8,818 bases of DNA from Thermoplasmata archaeon (GTDB lineage Archaea > Thermoplasmatota > Thermoplasmata > Halarchaeoplasmatales > Halarchaeoplasmataceae): NCBI GenBank assembly GCA_019594305.1, contig JAFDTZ010000091.1:1-8818 (forward strand). The letters are read 5' to 3'. The translations under genes were made by a program, and so were the position numbers. The first letter of the stretch is position 1. Each line of letters begins with the position of its first letter. Below are positions 1 to 6,307 of this stretch, piece after piece. The notes below the pieces were generated by a model. It was not told the DNA's origin and made no database searches. It was given only the letters and a program-made list of their open reading frames with translations.

Positions 1-1
1 G

Positions 2-541
2 GGGACTTCAAGTATATCAGTGCAAGTGGCTGGAAAAACTAATCCCCAGCAGCTCAGATATTCTGATGAAGAAAGTACTAGATTGGAGAACGCGGATTCG
101 TTGATAAGGGATCAATTCAGAAGTTTTGTAAAGGAATTCGATATCAGGAAAGGAGTTTTCTTTTTGACCATGGATAAAACCAATTCTTCCCTAGGTAAAG
201 CCGAAGGCTTGAACGCCATAAGAGTAAATCATCCCAAGATGCTCAGGAACGGCTATGACCTCAAGCAGTTAAAGGGAGATACCATACTGCTATCAAGGAT
301 ATTATATGAGATAGCCGTAGAATTCGGAGTTATCGAGATATCATGGAAGGAACATGGAAGGCTGCACTTCCTTGAACTCGATTCCGGATGGCTGTGGAAG
401 AATATGGGTCATTGGGAAAACTGGCAACTGCTCTGCTGCGGCTATGATAATTACTTCTTTAAAAAGGTAAATGGTTTTGATTCCATATCGGTAGATCATA
501 TAAATGACGCATGGCAGGAAGAAAGAGAAGCGATGATGTGA
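2..541 (+). CDS. Unrecognised protein, probably truncated at the left edge
   Basis: I do not recognise this protein. The frame is open from position 2 with no upstream stop, so the gene may begin outside the window. The first in-window start-like codon is GTG at 20, which would give 173 residues. No promoter or ribosome-binding site can be judged there. The product looks soluble: a charged N-terminal third, a hydrophobic beta-like stretch (GVFFLTMDK, residues 45-53 from the GTG), and an aromatic-rich C-terminal segment (about 124-147) with four Trp, a Cys-Cys pair and several Tyr/Phe. I see no signal peptide, membrane segment or known catalytic motif. The stop is TGA at 539-541. The next gene follows after 76 bp with its own TATA box, so co-transcription is not required. 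Being a real gene is likely; the function is unknown. Confidence 0.6.
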   Translation, partial: GTSSISVQVAGKTNPQQLRYSDEESTRLENADSLIRDQFRSFVKEFDIRKGVFFLTMDKTNSSLGKAEGLNAIRVNHPKMLRNGYDLKQLKGDTILLSRILYEIAVEFGVIEISWKEHGRLHFLELDSGWLWKNMGHWENWQLLCCGYDNYFFKKVNGFDSISVDHINDAWQEEREAMM

Positions 542-571
542 ACGAAGAATTGTTCTATCGTTGTGACAAAA

Positions 572-602
572 GTTATTTATAGTTAGAAAAACAAGTATAT
601 AC
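572..602 (+). promoter_or_regulatory. TATA elements upstream of the DUF6015-like gene
   Basis: Two TATA-like elements are visible: TTATTTATA at 573-581 and GTATATAC at 595-602. The first predicts transcription starting near 604, giving a short leader before ATG 618. The second predicts a start near 626, which would suit a leaderless message beginning at ATG 627. Sequence alone does not decide between them. Confidence 0.45.
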
Positions 603-617
603 ATTAGAACGGAAGAA

Positions 618-1049
618 ATGATAAACATGGCAGAAAACAACATGATATATACCGTTAATACTCCCTTGACTATAGATCAACTGGCCACCGCCATTAAGAA
701 CAGTATCGACGGCAGGCGTATGGAGGAAAGGGCGGCTAAAACCATGGCTGAGCACGTGCTTCACTTCTTCGGTTTTAGCGAGAGGATCATCGATAACGTA
801 CTTGAGCAGGAAGATAGAGATGTTTTTTATATGCTGGAGGACGCGGGGCTGCTCACCACCGAGAGAGAGGAGACTACCCTCTATGATGGTAGAGAGTGGC
901 GTATACATTACTGGCTGTTCAATAAAGGCAATATAAAAAACTTGATCGAGATGGAAAGTGTTTCAGAAGACGATCACGAGGAAACGATTAGCGTTTACGA
1001 CGATATACCCGAAGGTGTATGGTCGTCCAGAATAGCCGTAAATAAGTAG
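618..1049 (+). CDS. DUF6015-like small protein
   Basis: This is a 143-residue soluble, acidic protein of unknown function. The core, roughly residues 43-100, runs EHVLHFFGFSERIIDNVLE, then DRDVFYMLEDAGLLTTERE, and ends in a GREWRIHYW strand. It matches my memory of the DUF6015 family, annotated mostly in Thermoplasmata; that is recall and was not searched. Helices followed by a short beta hairpin after a glycine turn resemble a winged-helix fold, so a nucleic-acid or protein-binding role is possible but unproven. The C-terminal tail (about 111-130) is rich in Glu and Asp. ATG codons at 618, 627 and 642 are all possible starts. 618 is the longest, while the TATA element at 595-602 favours 627. 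A run of seven T follows the stop. Confidence 0.8.
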   Translation: MINMAENNMIYTVNTPLTIDQLATAIKNSIDGRRMEERAAKTMAEHVLHFFGFSERIIDNVLEQEDRDVFYMLEDAGLLTTEREETTLYDGREWRIHYWLFNKGNIKNLIEMESVSEDDHEETISVYDDIPEGVWSSRIAVNK

Positions 1050-1051
1050 TA

Positions 1052-1058
1052 TTTTTTT
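1052..1058 (+). terminator. T-tract terminator of the DUF6015-like gene
   Basis: Seven consecutive T start three bases after the TAG stop that ends at 1049. Archaeal RNA polymerase terminates at T-runs without needing a hairpin, so this is a plausible terminator. It also stops plus-strand transcription before the opposing tRNA gene. Confidence 0.5.
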
Positions 1059-1071
1059 AATTAATGGAAAG

Positions 1072-1146
1072 TGGGCCCGCCGAAATTTGAATTCGGGTTC
1101 CGGCGTCCCGAACGCCGAAGGATGGACCAAGCTACCCCACGGGCCC
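1072..1146 (-). tRNA. tRNA-Pro, anticodon CGG
   Basis: On the minus strand this 75-nt segment folds as a cloverleaf. The acceptor stem GGGCCCG pairs with CGGGCCC. The D arm carries a GG-containing loop. The anticodon stem CGGCG/CGCCG holds loop TTCGGGA, giving anticodon CGG at plus-strand 1108-1110, which reads proline codon CCG; G37 follows it. The T stem CCGAA/TTCGG closes loop TTCAAAT. The discriminator is A73, as expected for archaeal tRNA-Pro. CCA is not encoded and no intron is present. The variable loop has four bases and the D stem has a T13-T22 mismatch, both tolerable. The gene stands alone, divergent from the DUF131 gene. Confidence 0.95.
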
Positions 1147-1172
1147 TTGTGATGAACTCACGAAAAGAGAGG

Positions 1173-1184
1173 TAATAATAAAAG
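1173..1184 (-). promoter_or_regulatory. TATA box of the tRNA-Pro gene
   Basis: The minus strand reads CTTTTATTATTA here. The TTTTATTA core is centred about 33 bp upstream of the tRNA 5' end. With the usual spacing, transcription would start near 1152 and leave a leader of about six bases for RNase P to remove. Confidence 0.55.
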
Positions 1185-1214
1185 TTATCTGATGTGAGAG
1201 TAGCAACAAATAAT

Positions 1215-1224
1215 GATATATATC
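1215..1224 (+). promoter_or_regulatory. TATA box of the DUF131 gene
   Basis: GATATATATC is centred 27.5 bp upstream of ATG 1247. At the normal archaeal TATA-to-start distance this puts the transcript start on or next to the A of the start codon, so the message is probably leaderless. Confidence 0.6.
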
Positions 1225-1246
1225 ACTTAATGGTATCATATATAAC

Positions 1247-1609
1247 ATGAAAAGAACCATACTGTCTGTTATATTAGCCGTGGCGGGCTTGATACTTATG
1301 GCGGTATCTCTACTTACAGGTGAATCAAAGATCGCATTAGTGATATTCATCCCTATTATATACGGTGGTGTGTTACTATTTATTTCCATATTACTTTTGA
1401 TATCCTCTTTCTTGATATGGTTCTTCGATTCGTCAGCCGGGGATATGCGGAGCACTAAAGGGGGTAGTAAGTACGGAGGCGTTGTTTTCATCGGTCCTAT
1501 CCCCATTATCTTAGGCAGTGACAAGAATATGACCATGAAAATGTTCTATATCGGTCTAATAATAGCGTTACTACTATTCCTATTATATTTTACAATATTT
1601 TTTCTCTGA
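1247..1609 (+). CDS. DUF131 / TIGR00304 family membrane protein
   Basis: This 120-residue integral membrane protein has unknown function. It has an N-terminal hydrophobic segment (about 4-24), a long hydrophobic stretch (about 29-61) that probably crosses the membrane once or twice, and a last segment (about 98-120) running to the C-terminus. Between them lies a hydrophilic loop ending in GGVVFIGPIPIILGSDK (77-93). That glycine/proline motif is the hallmark of the archaeal DUF131 family, which is why I make this call. Length and motif position suit the family. The ATG at 1247 fits a leaderless start. A run of six T near the end of the gene could serve as terminator. It sits between the tRNA and an exporter gene, but each has its own promoter and I infer no shared role. 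Confidence 0.85.
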   Translation: MKRTILSVILAVAGLILMAVSLLTGESKIALVIFIPIIYGGVLLFISILLLISSFLIWFFDSSAGDMRSTKGGSKYGGVVFIGPIPIILGSDKNMTMKMFYIGLIIALLLFLLYFTIFFL

Positions 1610-1632
1610 ACAATTGCATACATATGCAAATG

Positions 1633-1640
1633 TTTAAATA
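1633..1640 (+). promoter_or_regulatory. TATA box of the MFS gene
   Basis: TTTAAATA is centred 27.5 bp upstream of ATG 1664, which again predicts a leaderless transcript. No Shine-Dalgarno-like sequence is seen just before the start codon. Confidence 0.6.
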
Positions 1641-1663
1641 AATCTGCTAAATCACAATTCGAG

Positions 1664-2938
1664 ATGGAAAGTCCCGAAAAGGAACCCTTTGGTGTAAATA
1701 GCATCATTGCTGACTTCAAGATCGTGTTAAAGTACAGGCAACTGTCGATCCTGTGCTTTGCAGTTTTTGTAAGTATGATAGGTTTCGGTCTCATCATGCC
1801 CTTTCTCCCCATATATGCAAGGGATTTTGGAGCCAGCAAGAGTCAAATCGGCATGATGGTAGGTTTGTTTTCGGTAGTAAAAATATTCACCGCACCTCTG
1901 GGCGGAAAGGCTGCTGATATGTACGGTAGGAAACCCGTTATGATCTTCGGTATGTGCCTTTACGTAGTAGTGATGTTTTTGTTTGGTACCGCAGGTTCAG
2001 TCGCTGAGATCTTAATATATCGAGCGGGCCAGGGTGCGGCCTCCGGTCTCGTATGGCCGGTGGCCATGGCTTTCATAGGAGATATAGTTAAAGAAGAAGA
2101 TAGAGGAAAGGCGATGGGCATATATGCCGTTTCATTCGCCAGTGGTAACGCAACAGGTCCCATATTAGGCGGTGTAATCGCCAGTTACTATTCTCTTTCC
2201 GTCCCCTTCTTTTTCACTTCAGCATTGGCAGGAGTAAGTGCTGTATTATTGTATATCGGGTTGAAAGAGTCCTATGGGGGTAGTGTACAGGAAGAAACGT
2301 ATATTCAAAGACGGAGTTATCCCTTTTCCTTTCTCAAATTTAAATTAAAAGATATCACCCCATTTCCTAAAACCTTCCTTGGATTGACCATAGGTTCCTT
2401 TACGGTGTTCTTTGGTTTGGCAATGGTGTGGCCGCTACTTTCTTTATTCGGTGACGAAGTACTGCTCCTCTCCGGCCTACAGATAGCCGGCATATTCACA
2501 CTCATCGGCCTGGTCCAGATGGTGATAATGTTTCCGGCAGGAAGTCTGTCGGACAGGATCGGAAGGAAAAAGCTGATCATCGCCGGAGGCATAATCTCCT
2601 CTATATTCGCCGGTGTGATCGGGCTATCCATGAGTTTTATGTTTATAATGAGTGCTGTCGCCTTCTACACATTTGGTAGGGCTCTATCGAGACCATCTTT
2701 TCCCGCCTTTGTATCTTCCCTAACACCAACGAGGCATAGGGGAAAAGGCATGGGCGTTTACAACTTTGCACAAAATCTAGCATTCGCGAGCGGTTCTTTC
2801 TTGAGTGGAGTAATTGCAGATGTTGCTGGTTTAAGACTCCCCTTTTTTATAGCTATGGTGGTCGGTTTGGTTGGAGTTGTTTTCATATCCTTAATGGTCG
2901 AAGAACCGGATTTCATAGCGGAAAAAACCGTGTTATGA
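1664..2938 (+). CDS. MFS family drug-type efflux transporter
   Basis: This 424-residue major facilitator superfamily protein has about twelve hydrophobic segments in two halves joined by a charged central loop (about 201-232). The N-half loop 2-3 has motif A, GGKAADMYGRK (80-90). The equivalent loop of the C half has GSLSDRIGRKK (293-303). Segment 4 carries the motif B core R120-A-G-Q-G, and segment 5 the antiporter motif C as GNATGPILGG (161-170). Motif C marks proton-coupled drug:H+ antiporters of the DHA type, so export of a small hydrophobic or sugar-like compound by proton exchange is likely; the substrate cannot be read from sequence. The length is normal and the gene intact. The N-terminal 22 residues are cytoplasmic and charged. 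It is transcribed alone from its own TATA box. Confidence 0.88.
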   Translation: MESPEKEPFGVNSIIADFKIVLKYRQLSILCFAVFVSMIGFGLIMPFLPIYARDFGASKSQIGMMVGLFSVVKIFTAPLGGKAADMYGRKPVMIFGMCLYVVVMFLFGTAGSVAEILIYRAGQGAASGLVWPVAMAFIGDIVKEEDRGKAMGIYAVSFASGNATGPILGGVIASYYSLSVPFFFTSALAGVSAVLLYIGLKESYGGSVQEETYIQRRSYPFSFLKFKLKDITPFPKTFLGLTIGSFTVFFGLAMVWPLLSLFGDEVLLLSGLQIAGIFTLIGLVQMVIMFPAGSLSDRIGRKKLIIAGGIISSIFAGVIGLSMSFMFIMSAVAFYTFGRALSRPSFPAFVSSLTPTRHRGKGMGVYNFAQNLAFASGSFLSGVIADVAGLRLPFFIAMVVGLVGVVFISLMVEEPDFIAEKTVL

Positions 2939-2966
2939 TCAAAAAAACTAGAGACACGAGTAGACC

Positions 2967-2974
2967 TTTTTATA
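2967..2974 (+). promoter_or_regulatory. TATA box of the M20 peptidase gene
   Basis: TTTTTATA is centred 20.5 bp before ATG 2991 but 26.5 bp before the in-frame ATG at 2997. The second distance matches the leaderless spacing of neighbouring genes, so this element favours 2997 as the true start. Confidence 0.5.
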
Positions 2975-2990
2975 CTACGATGCTCTTACG

Positions 2991-4049
2991 ATGACTATGA
3001 AAGAATACATAGTTGAAAACCTTCGAAAATTGGTCAGAATTCAGAGTGTTAGCGATAACAATATGGACGAAATAATAGCATTCACTCGAGAAATACTCTT
3101 GGGTATCGGTGTTGAAGTGCGGGAGGTGTATGGAGATAGTCACGCACCGGTGATATTAGCTTCTTACGGTAGTGGCGGAGTGTGCTTTTCAGGTCATCTC
3201 GATGTGGTTCCCCTAGGGGACGGCTGGAGCAGGGAGCAGGGTGAAGTGGTGGGAAACAGGATGTACGGTCGGGGCACTCTGGACATGAAGGGACCCTGCA
3301 TGGCGATGATAGCAACCGCCAAAGAATTGGTGGAACGCCGTATACCCTTCTCACTCGTATTTACCACCGACGAGGAGGTTTCCATGAACGGTGCACTGGC
3401 GGTGGCCCACGAGCCCGAGATCGTGGATGCCCCGGCGGTGGTGATCTGCGAACCCACGGGCATGTTGGTGGTGACACGGGAGAAGGGAGTGTTTCAGTTC
3501 AGGGTAAGGACAAAGGGTGTGAACGCCCATGCGAGCATGCCAGAGAAGGGTGAGAACGCTATAATCAAGATGCTGCCCTTGCTGGAGAAGCTGAACTCCA
3601 AAAACAATATACCCGCGGGTACGGACGATATATCATGCTGTGTCGATGTTATCCGGGGTGGAAGCGCCACCAATGTGATACCCAACGAATGTACGGCGGA
3701 GGTCGATGTAAGATTCCCCCATACCTTTGACCGGGAGAGCATACGCGAGCATCTCTTTCGATCCGTGGATGTACCCTTCGAGTTCGAGTTGATACAGTAC
3801 CTGGACCCGGTAAAGGTGGATGATGACGCCGAGTGCGTATGTAAGATGCTGGAGATCGCCAAGACGGACCTGTGGGCGGTTCCCTACGGTACCGAGATGG
3901 TCAGGTTCGCCGAGACCAACCCCAATACCTTCATCTTCGGCCCCGGGCAGGTGGATGTGGCACACAAGCCCGACGAATGGATAGATCTGGACGAACTGGT
4001 CAAAGCGGTTGATATGTACTGCGAGTATGCGGAGATAATGTACCGATGA
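2991..4049 (+). CDS. M20 family metallopeptidase / amidohydrolase (ArgE/DapE/LysK-like)
   Basis: This is a cytosolic zinc amidohydrolase of 352 residues from ATG 2991, or 350 from ATG 2997. All M20 metal-site residues are visible: His69 and Asp71 in GHLDVVP, bridging Asp98 in RGTLDMKGP, catalytic Glu128 and Glu129 in TTDEE, Glu154 in ICEPT, and His325 in VDVAHKPDEW. The dimerisation domain between the catalytic halves (about 165-275) includes the conserved His180 of GVNAHASMP. Family members remove acyl groups from ornithine, lysine or diaminopimelate precursors or cleave dipeptides. The size suits ArgE/LysK-like enzymes, but no arginine or lysine synthesis genes lie nearby to fix the substrate. 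A peptide-scavenging role would fit the peptide genes at the right end. The gene is intact and converges on asnS. Confidence 0.88.
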   Translation: MTMKEYIVENLRKLVRIQSVSDNNMDEIIAFTREILLGIGVEVREVYGDSHAPVILASYGSGGVCFSGHLDVVPLGDGWSREQGEVVGNRMYGRGTLDMKGPCMAMIATAKELVERRIPFSLVFTTDEEVSMNGALAVAHEPEIVDAPAVVICEPTGMLVVTREKGVFQFRVRTKGVNAHASMPEKGENAIIKMLPLLEKLNSKNNIPAGTDDISCCVDVIRGGSATNVIPNECTAEVDVRFPHTFDRESIREHLFRSVDVPFEFELIQYLDPVKVDDDAECVCKMLEIAKTDLWAVPYGTEMVRFAETNPNTFIFGPGQVDVAHKPDEWIDLDELVKAVDMYCEYAEIMYR

Positions 4050-4052
4050 CGC

Positions 4053-5366
4053 TCACGGCCTGTACCGGTTAGGCGTTCTGGGGAAGGGGATGGAGTCCCG
4101 TATATGTTCCAGGCTGCAGAGCCACATTATCAATCTCTCCACCCCAAGGCCGAAGCCCGAGTGAGGTACGCTACCGTACCTTCGAGTATCCAGGAACCAG
4201 CCGTATCTCGATATGTCTTCACCTTCATTCCGTAGGCGGCTTTCCATGGCCCCGATATCGGTCTCCCTCTGGGAGCCACCTATTAGCTCTCCCACATGGG
4301 GCACCAGAAGGTCGAAGCCCAGTACCTTGCTCTCGTCCTCCGGCGCCCTCTTCATGTAGAATGCCTTTATCTCTTCGGGATAATGGGTGACGAAGACGGG
4401 TTTGTCGTATATCTTGGTGAGTTCACGCTCGTGGGGGGCGCCGAAATCATCACCGTACTCTATATCCAGTCCCGCCTCATTTAGTTTCGATATGGCTTCT
4501 TCGTATGTGATCCTGTGGAAAGGAGGTTTTACCCTCTCGAGGTAGTCCATGTCGCCGCCCCTGAGTCTCTCGAGTTCTTCCCGGTTATTCTCGAGTACCC
4601 TTTTAGCCACGTTGCAGACCATCCCTTCCGCCAGCTCAAGAAGTTCGTCGAACTCCAGCCACGGAGCCTCGGTTTCCGCATGCCAGTATTCCGTAAGATG
4701 TCTTGCTGTTCGGGATTTCTCCGCCCTGAAGCTGGGTGCCATGGTGTATATCTTACCCAGGCTGAATATTGCGGCTTCGGCGTAGAGCTGCCAGCTCTGG
4801 GCCAGATAGACCTCGTCGCCGAAATAATCCACCGGGAACAGTGTGGAGCCGCCTTCGCACGCCAGAGGTGTGAGGATAGGAGACTGGAATTCCTTGTAAC
4901 CATTATCTCTGAAGTATTCGTGTATGGCTCCGAATACAGTTGAGCGGACCGTGAGTATGTCCCGCATATAGGTGGACCTGAGCCACAGGTGCCTGTTATC
5001 AAGGAGGTGCTCGACGCTGTGGTCTTCCTGGATAGGGAACACATCCGCGGCGTGAATTATATTCACACCCGACGCCCGGATCTCGTATCCGCCGGGTGCC
5101 CGTCTGTCCTCGGCAACCTCGCCGCACACCTCGACGGATGATTCCACCAACAATGGTTTGATATCCTCGTAATTTTCCACCGAATCGCTGGAAACCATCA
5201 CCTGCACTACACCCGTTGGATCTCTGATATTGAGAAATACCATGTTGCCTATATTCCTTGTACGGTGTATCCAGCCCCGTATACATACCTTTCCTCCGGT
5301 ATGCTCTCCTTTCAATATCTCGTTCACATCCGTATATTCTACGTGCTCATAGTTCATGGTATTCAC
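4053..5366 (-). CDS. asnS: Asparaginyl-tRNA synthetase
   Basis: This class IIb aminoacyl-tRNA synthetase of 437 residues joins asparagine to tRNA-Asn using ATP. The N-terminal OB-fold anticodon-binding domain (about 25-110) includes VCIRGWIHRTRNIGNMVFLN. The catalytic domain has motif 1 around FQSPILTP (160-167), the EGGSTLF substrate loop (171-177), motif 2 FRAEKSRTARHLTE (213-226) and motif 3 GFGLGVERLIMW (404-415). AEKS in motif 2 and the PFPRTP ending are AsnRS traits; archaeal AspRS usually has FRAE followed by D/H and ends in FPRDP. The OB domain separates it from the shortened archaeal asparagine synthetase relatives. The start is GTG at 5366, placed 27.5 bp from a TATA box. ATG at 5357 (residue 4) is the alternative. 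Confidence 0.93.
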   Translation of the reverse strand: MNTMNYEHVEYTDVNEILKGEHTGGKVCIRGWIHRTRNIGNMVFLNIRDPTGVVQVMVSSDSVENYEDIKPLLVESSVEVCGEVAEDRRAPGGYEIRASGVNIIHAADVFPIQEDHSVEHLLDNRHLWLRSTYMRDILTVRSTVFGAIHEYFRDNGYKEFQSPILTPLACEGGSTLFPVDYFGDEVYLAQSWQLYAEAAIFSLGKIYTMAPSFRAEKSRTARHLTEYWHAETEAPWLEFDELLELAEGMVCNVAKRVLENNREELERLRGGDMDYLERVKPPFHRITYEEAISKLNEAGLDIEYGDDFGAPHERELTKIYDKPVFVTHYPEEIKAFYMKRAPEDESKVLGFDLLVPHVGELIGGSQRETDIGAMESRLRNEGEDISRYGWFLDTRRYGSVPHSGFGLGVERLIMWLCSLEHIRDSIPFPRTPNRYRP

Positions 5367-5389
5367 TTGAGCCCGAAGTTCCCGAGGTG

Positions 5390-5397
5390 AATAAAAG
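5390..5397 (-). promoter_or_regulatory. TATA box of asnS
   Basis: The minus strand reads CTTTTATT, centred 27.5 bp upstream of the GTG codon at 5366 and 36.5 bp upstream of the ATG at 5357. The spacing supports a leaderless GTG start, or else a nine-base leader before the ATG. Confidence 0.5.
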
Positions 5398-5528
5398 TGT
5401 TGCGGGATACAATAATTTCTATTAGTATTATTTATGACCTACGAAGGAAGTTGTATGATCACTCGTGGTGAAGTGCGGGTTACCGGAGATCTTGTCGTCT
5501 ATACCACAGGACCAGACTGACGGTGGAA

Positions 5529-6128
5529 TCAATACCTTTGGAAATCACTATATACTTCATATTCTCTGGTTCCGATATATATATCGCTTCGTACGATAAC
5601 CCGGCTATCGACCAGCATATCTCCGAAACGCCTACCTTTTTGGGCTACCAGTAAGGTTTCTATTATCAGTATGATAAAACCGAAGCAAGGGATCTGCCAT
5701 ACCCATCTTACTATATTCCGTAGGAATGATTGGATCAGGTTGATGTCTTTACCCCAGGCATCAATCACCTTGATATTCATGAATCTCTTTCCGATGGTAG
5801 CACCTTTACCGTAATTTGATTCCATCACGGTGAAGTAACATAGCCAGAAGAGAAAGATGAGGGATGATATCATGAATCGGTACCCAAAGTTTTGGTAAGA
5901 GACAATATCTATTGCTGTATCGATGGGTAAGCTGGAGAGAAATACGAAGAGTATAATGAAGGTGATTACACCCAATATGATCACATCTATAAGATATGCT
6001 ATTATCCTTCGGAACACCGATGCATCCTCGTATCCATGGTCGCCGTAACCGTCATTGCCCCACTCTTTTTTTTCCCATTCTTTGTTGTACCATTCTCTAT
6101 CGTCCCAGTCATCATCTTCGGAGTTCAT
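5529..6128 (-). CDS. RDD family membrane protein with aromatic pentad-repeat tail
   Basis: This 199-residue membrane protein belongs to the RDD family. Typical features are RRIIAYLIDVIIL at the first segment (40-52), GKGATIGKRFMNIKVID before the third (about 107-123), and RRFGDMLVDSRVIV after the last (about 165-178). Three to four hydrophobic segments are visible, near 43-67, 84-102 and 142-162. Some RDD proteins have been linked to ion or Na+/H+ transport, but most are uncharacterised. The N-terminal tail (residues 5-34) is unusual: acidic and built of five-residue units with Trp at 8, 13, 18 and 23 and Tyr at 28 and 33. It is probably cytoplasmic. ATG 6128 is the only good start, about 20 bases after the predicted transcript start, with TGATG-like sequence in the leader. 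Confidence 0.85.
   Translation of the reverse strand: MNSEDDDWDDREWYNKEWEKKEWGNDGYGDHGYEDASVFRRIIAYLIDVIILGVITFIILFVFLSSLPIDTAIDIVSYQNFGYRFMISSLIFLFWLCYFTVMESNYGKGATIGKRFMNIKVIDAWGKDINLIQSFLRNIVRWVWQIPCFGFIILIIETLLVAQKGRRFGDMLVDSRVIVRSDIYIGTREYEVYSDFQRY
6027..6116 (-). repeat. Six-unit pentapeptide repeat in the RDD protein tail
   Basis: Residues 5-34 read as six consecutive units: DDDWD, DREWY, NKEWE, KKEWG, NDGYG and DHGYE. The fourth position is always aromatic, Trp four times then Tyr twice. At DNA level each unit is 15 bases, and units 2-4 share a GAA/GAG-TGG core, which suggests tandem expansion followed by drift. Confidence 0.75.
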
Positions 6129-6170
6129 GTACTCATCAGCCCATGTACGCTTTTTTTCTGATATGAACAG

Positions 6171-6180
6171 AATATAAAAG
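6171..6180 (-). promoter_or_regulatory. TATA box of the RDD gene
   Basis: The minus strand reads CTTTTATATT, a near-consensus archaeal TATA box centred 47.5 bp upstream of ATG 6128. It predicts transcription from about 6148 and a leader of about 20 bases, unlike the leaderless neighbours. Confidence 0.55.
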
Positions 6181-6307
6181 CTTTTTCTTCAATCTCGGAC
6201 GAGATGGTCAAAAGGTGAATAATTAAATCCAACCACTTGAGGGACAACTCTTAACGTACTCGGACGTGAATATAACGAAGATATTATACGGGGATCCCGT
6301 GTTTGTG

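Noticed and set aside
1247..2938. AT-rich DUF131-MFS block beside a tRNA as an integrated island
   Set aside because: No integrase, no repeated tRNA 3' end and no phage or plasmid genes are present. Membrane-protein codon content and normal archaeal promoters explain the composition.
4529..5044. Long minus-strand ORF of 171 codons inside asnS
   Set aside because: It is a different frame of the asnS coding region, is Ser/Arg/Trp-rich with no family resemblance, and the asnS frame has all class II motifs.
5455..5520. C/D box guide RNA in the asnS-RDD gap
   Set aside because: An ATGATCA near the left end and CTGA at 5517-5520 loosely resemble C and D boxes, but the C box has a mismatch and there is no convincing D'/C' pair at the expected spacing.
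6194..6266. CTCGGACG occurring twice (6194-6201 and 6259-6266)
   Set aside because: Only eight bases, two copies and no flanking similarity, so chance is adequate. I found no array or CRISPR-like spacing.
6276..6300. Hairpin ACGGG-GAT-CCCGT just downstream of pyrF as a terminator
   Set aside because: The five-base stem has no T-run after it on the pyrF strand, and archaeal termination depends on T-tracts, so support is too weak.
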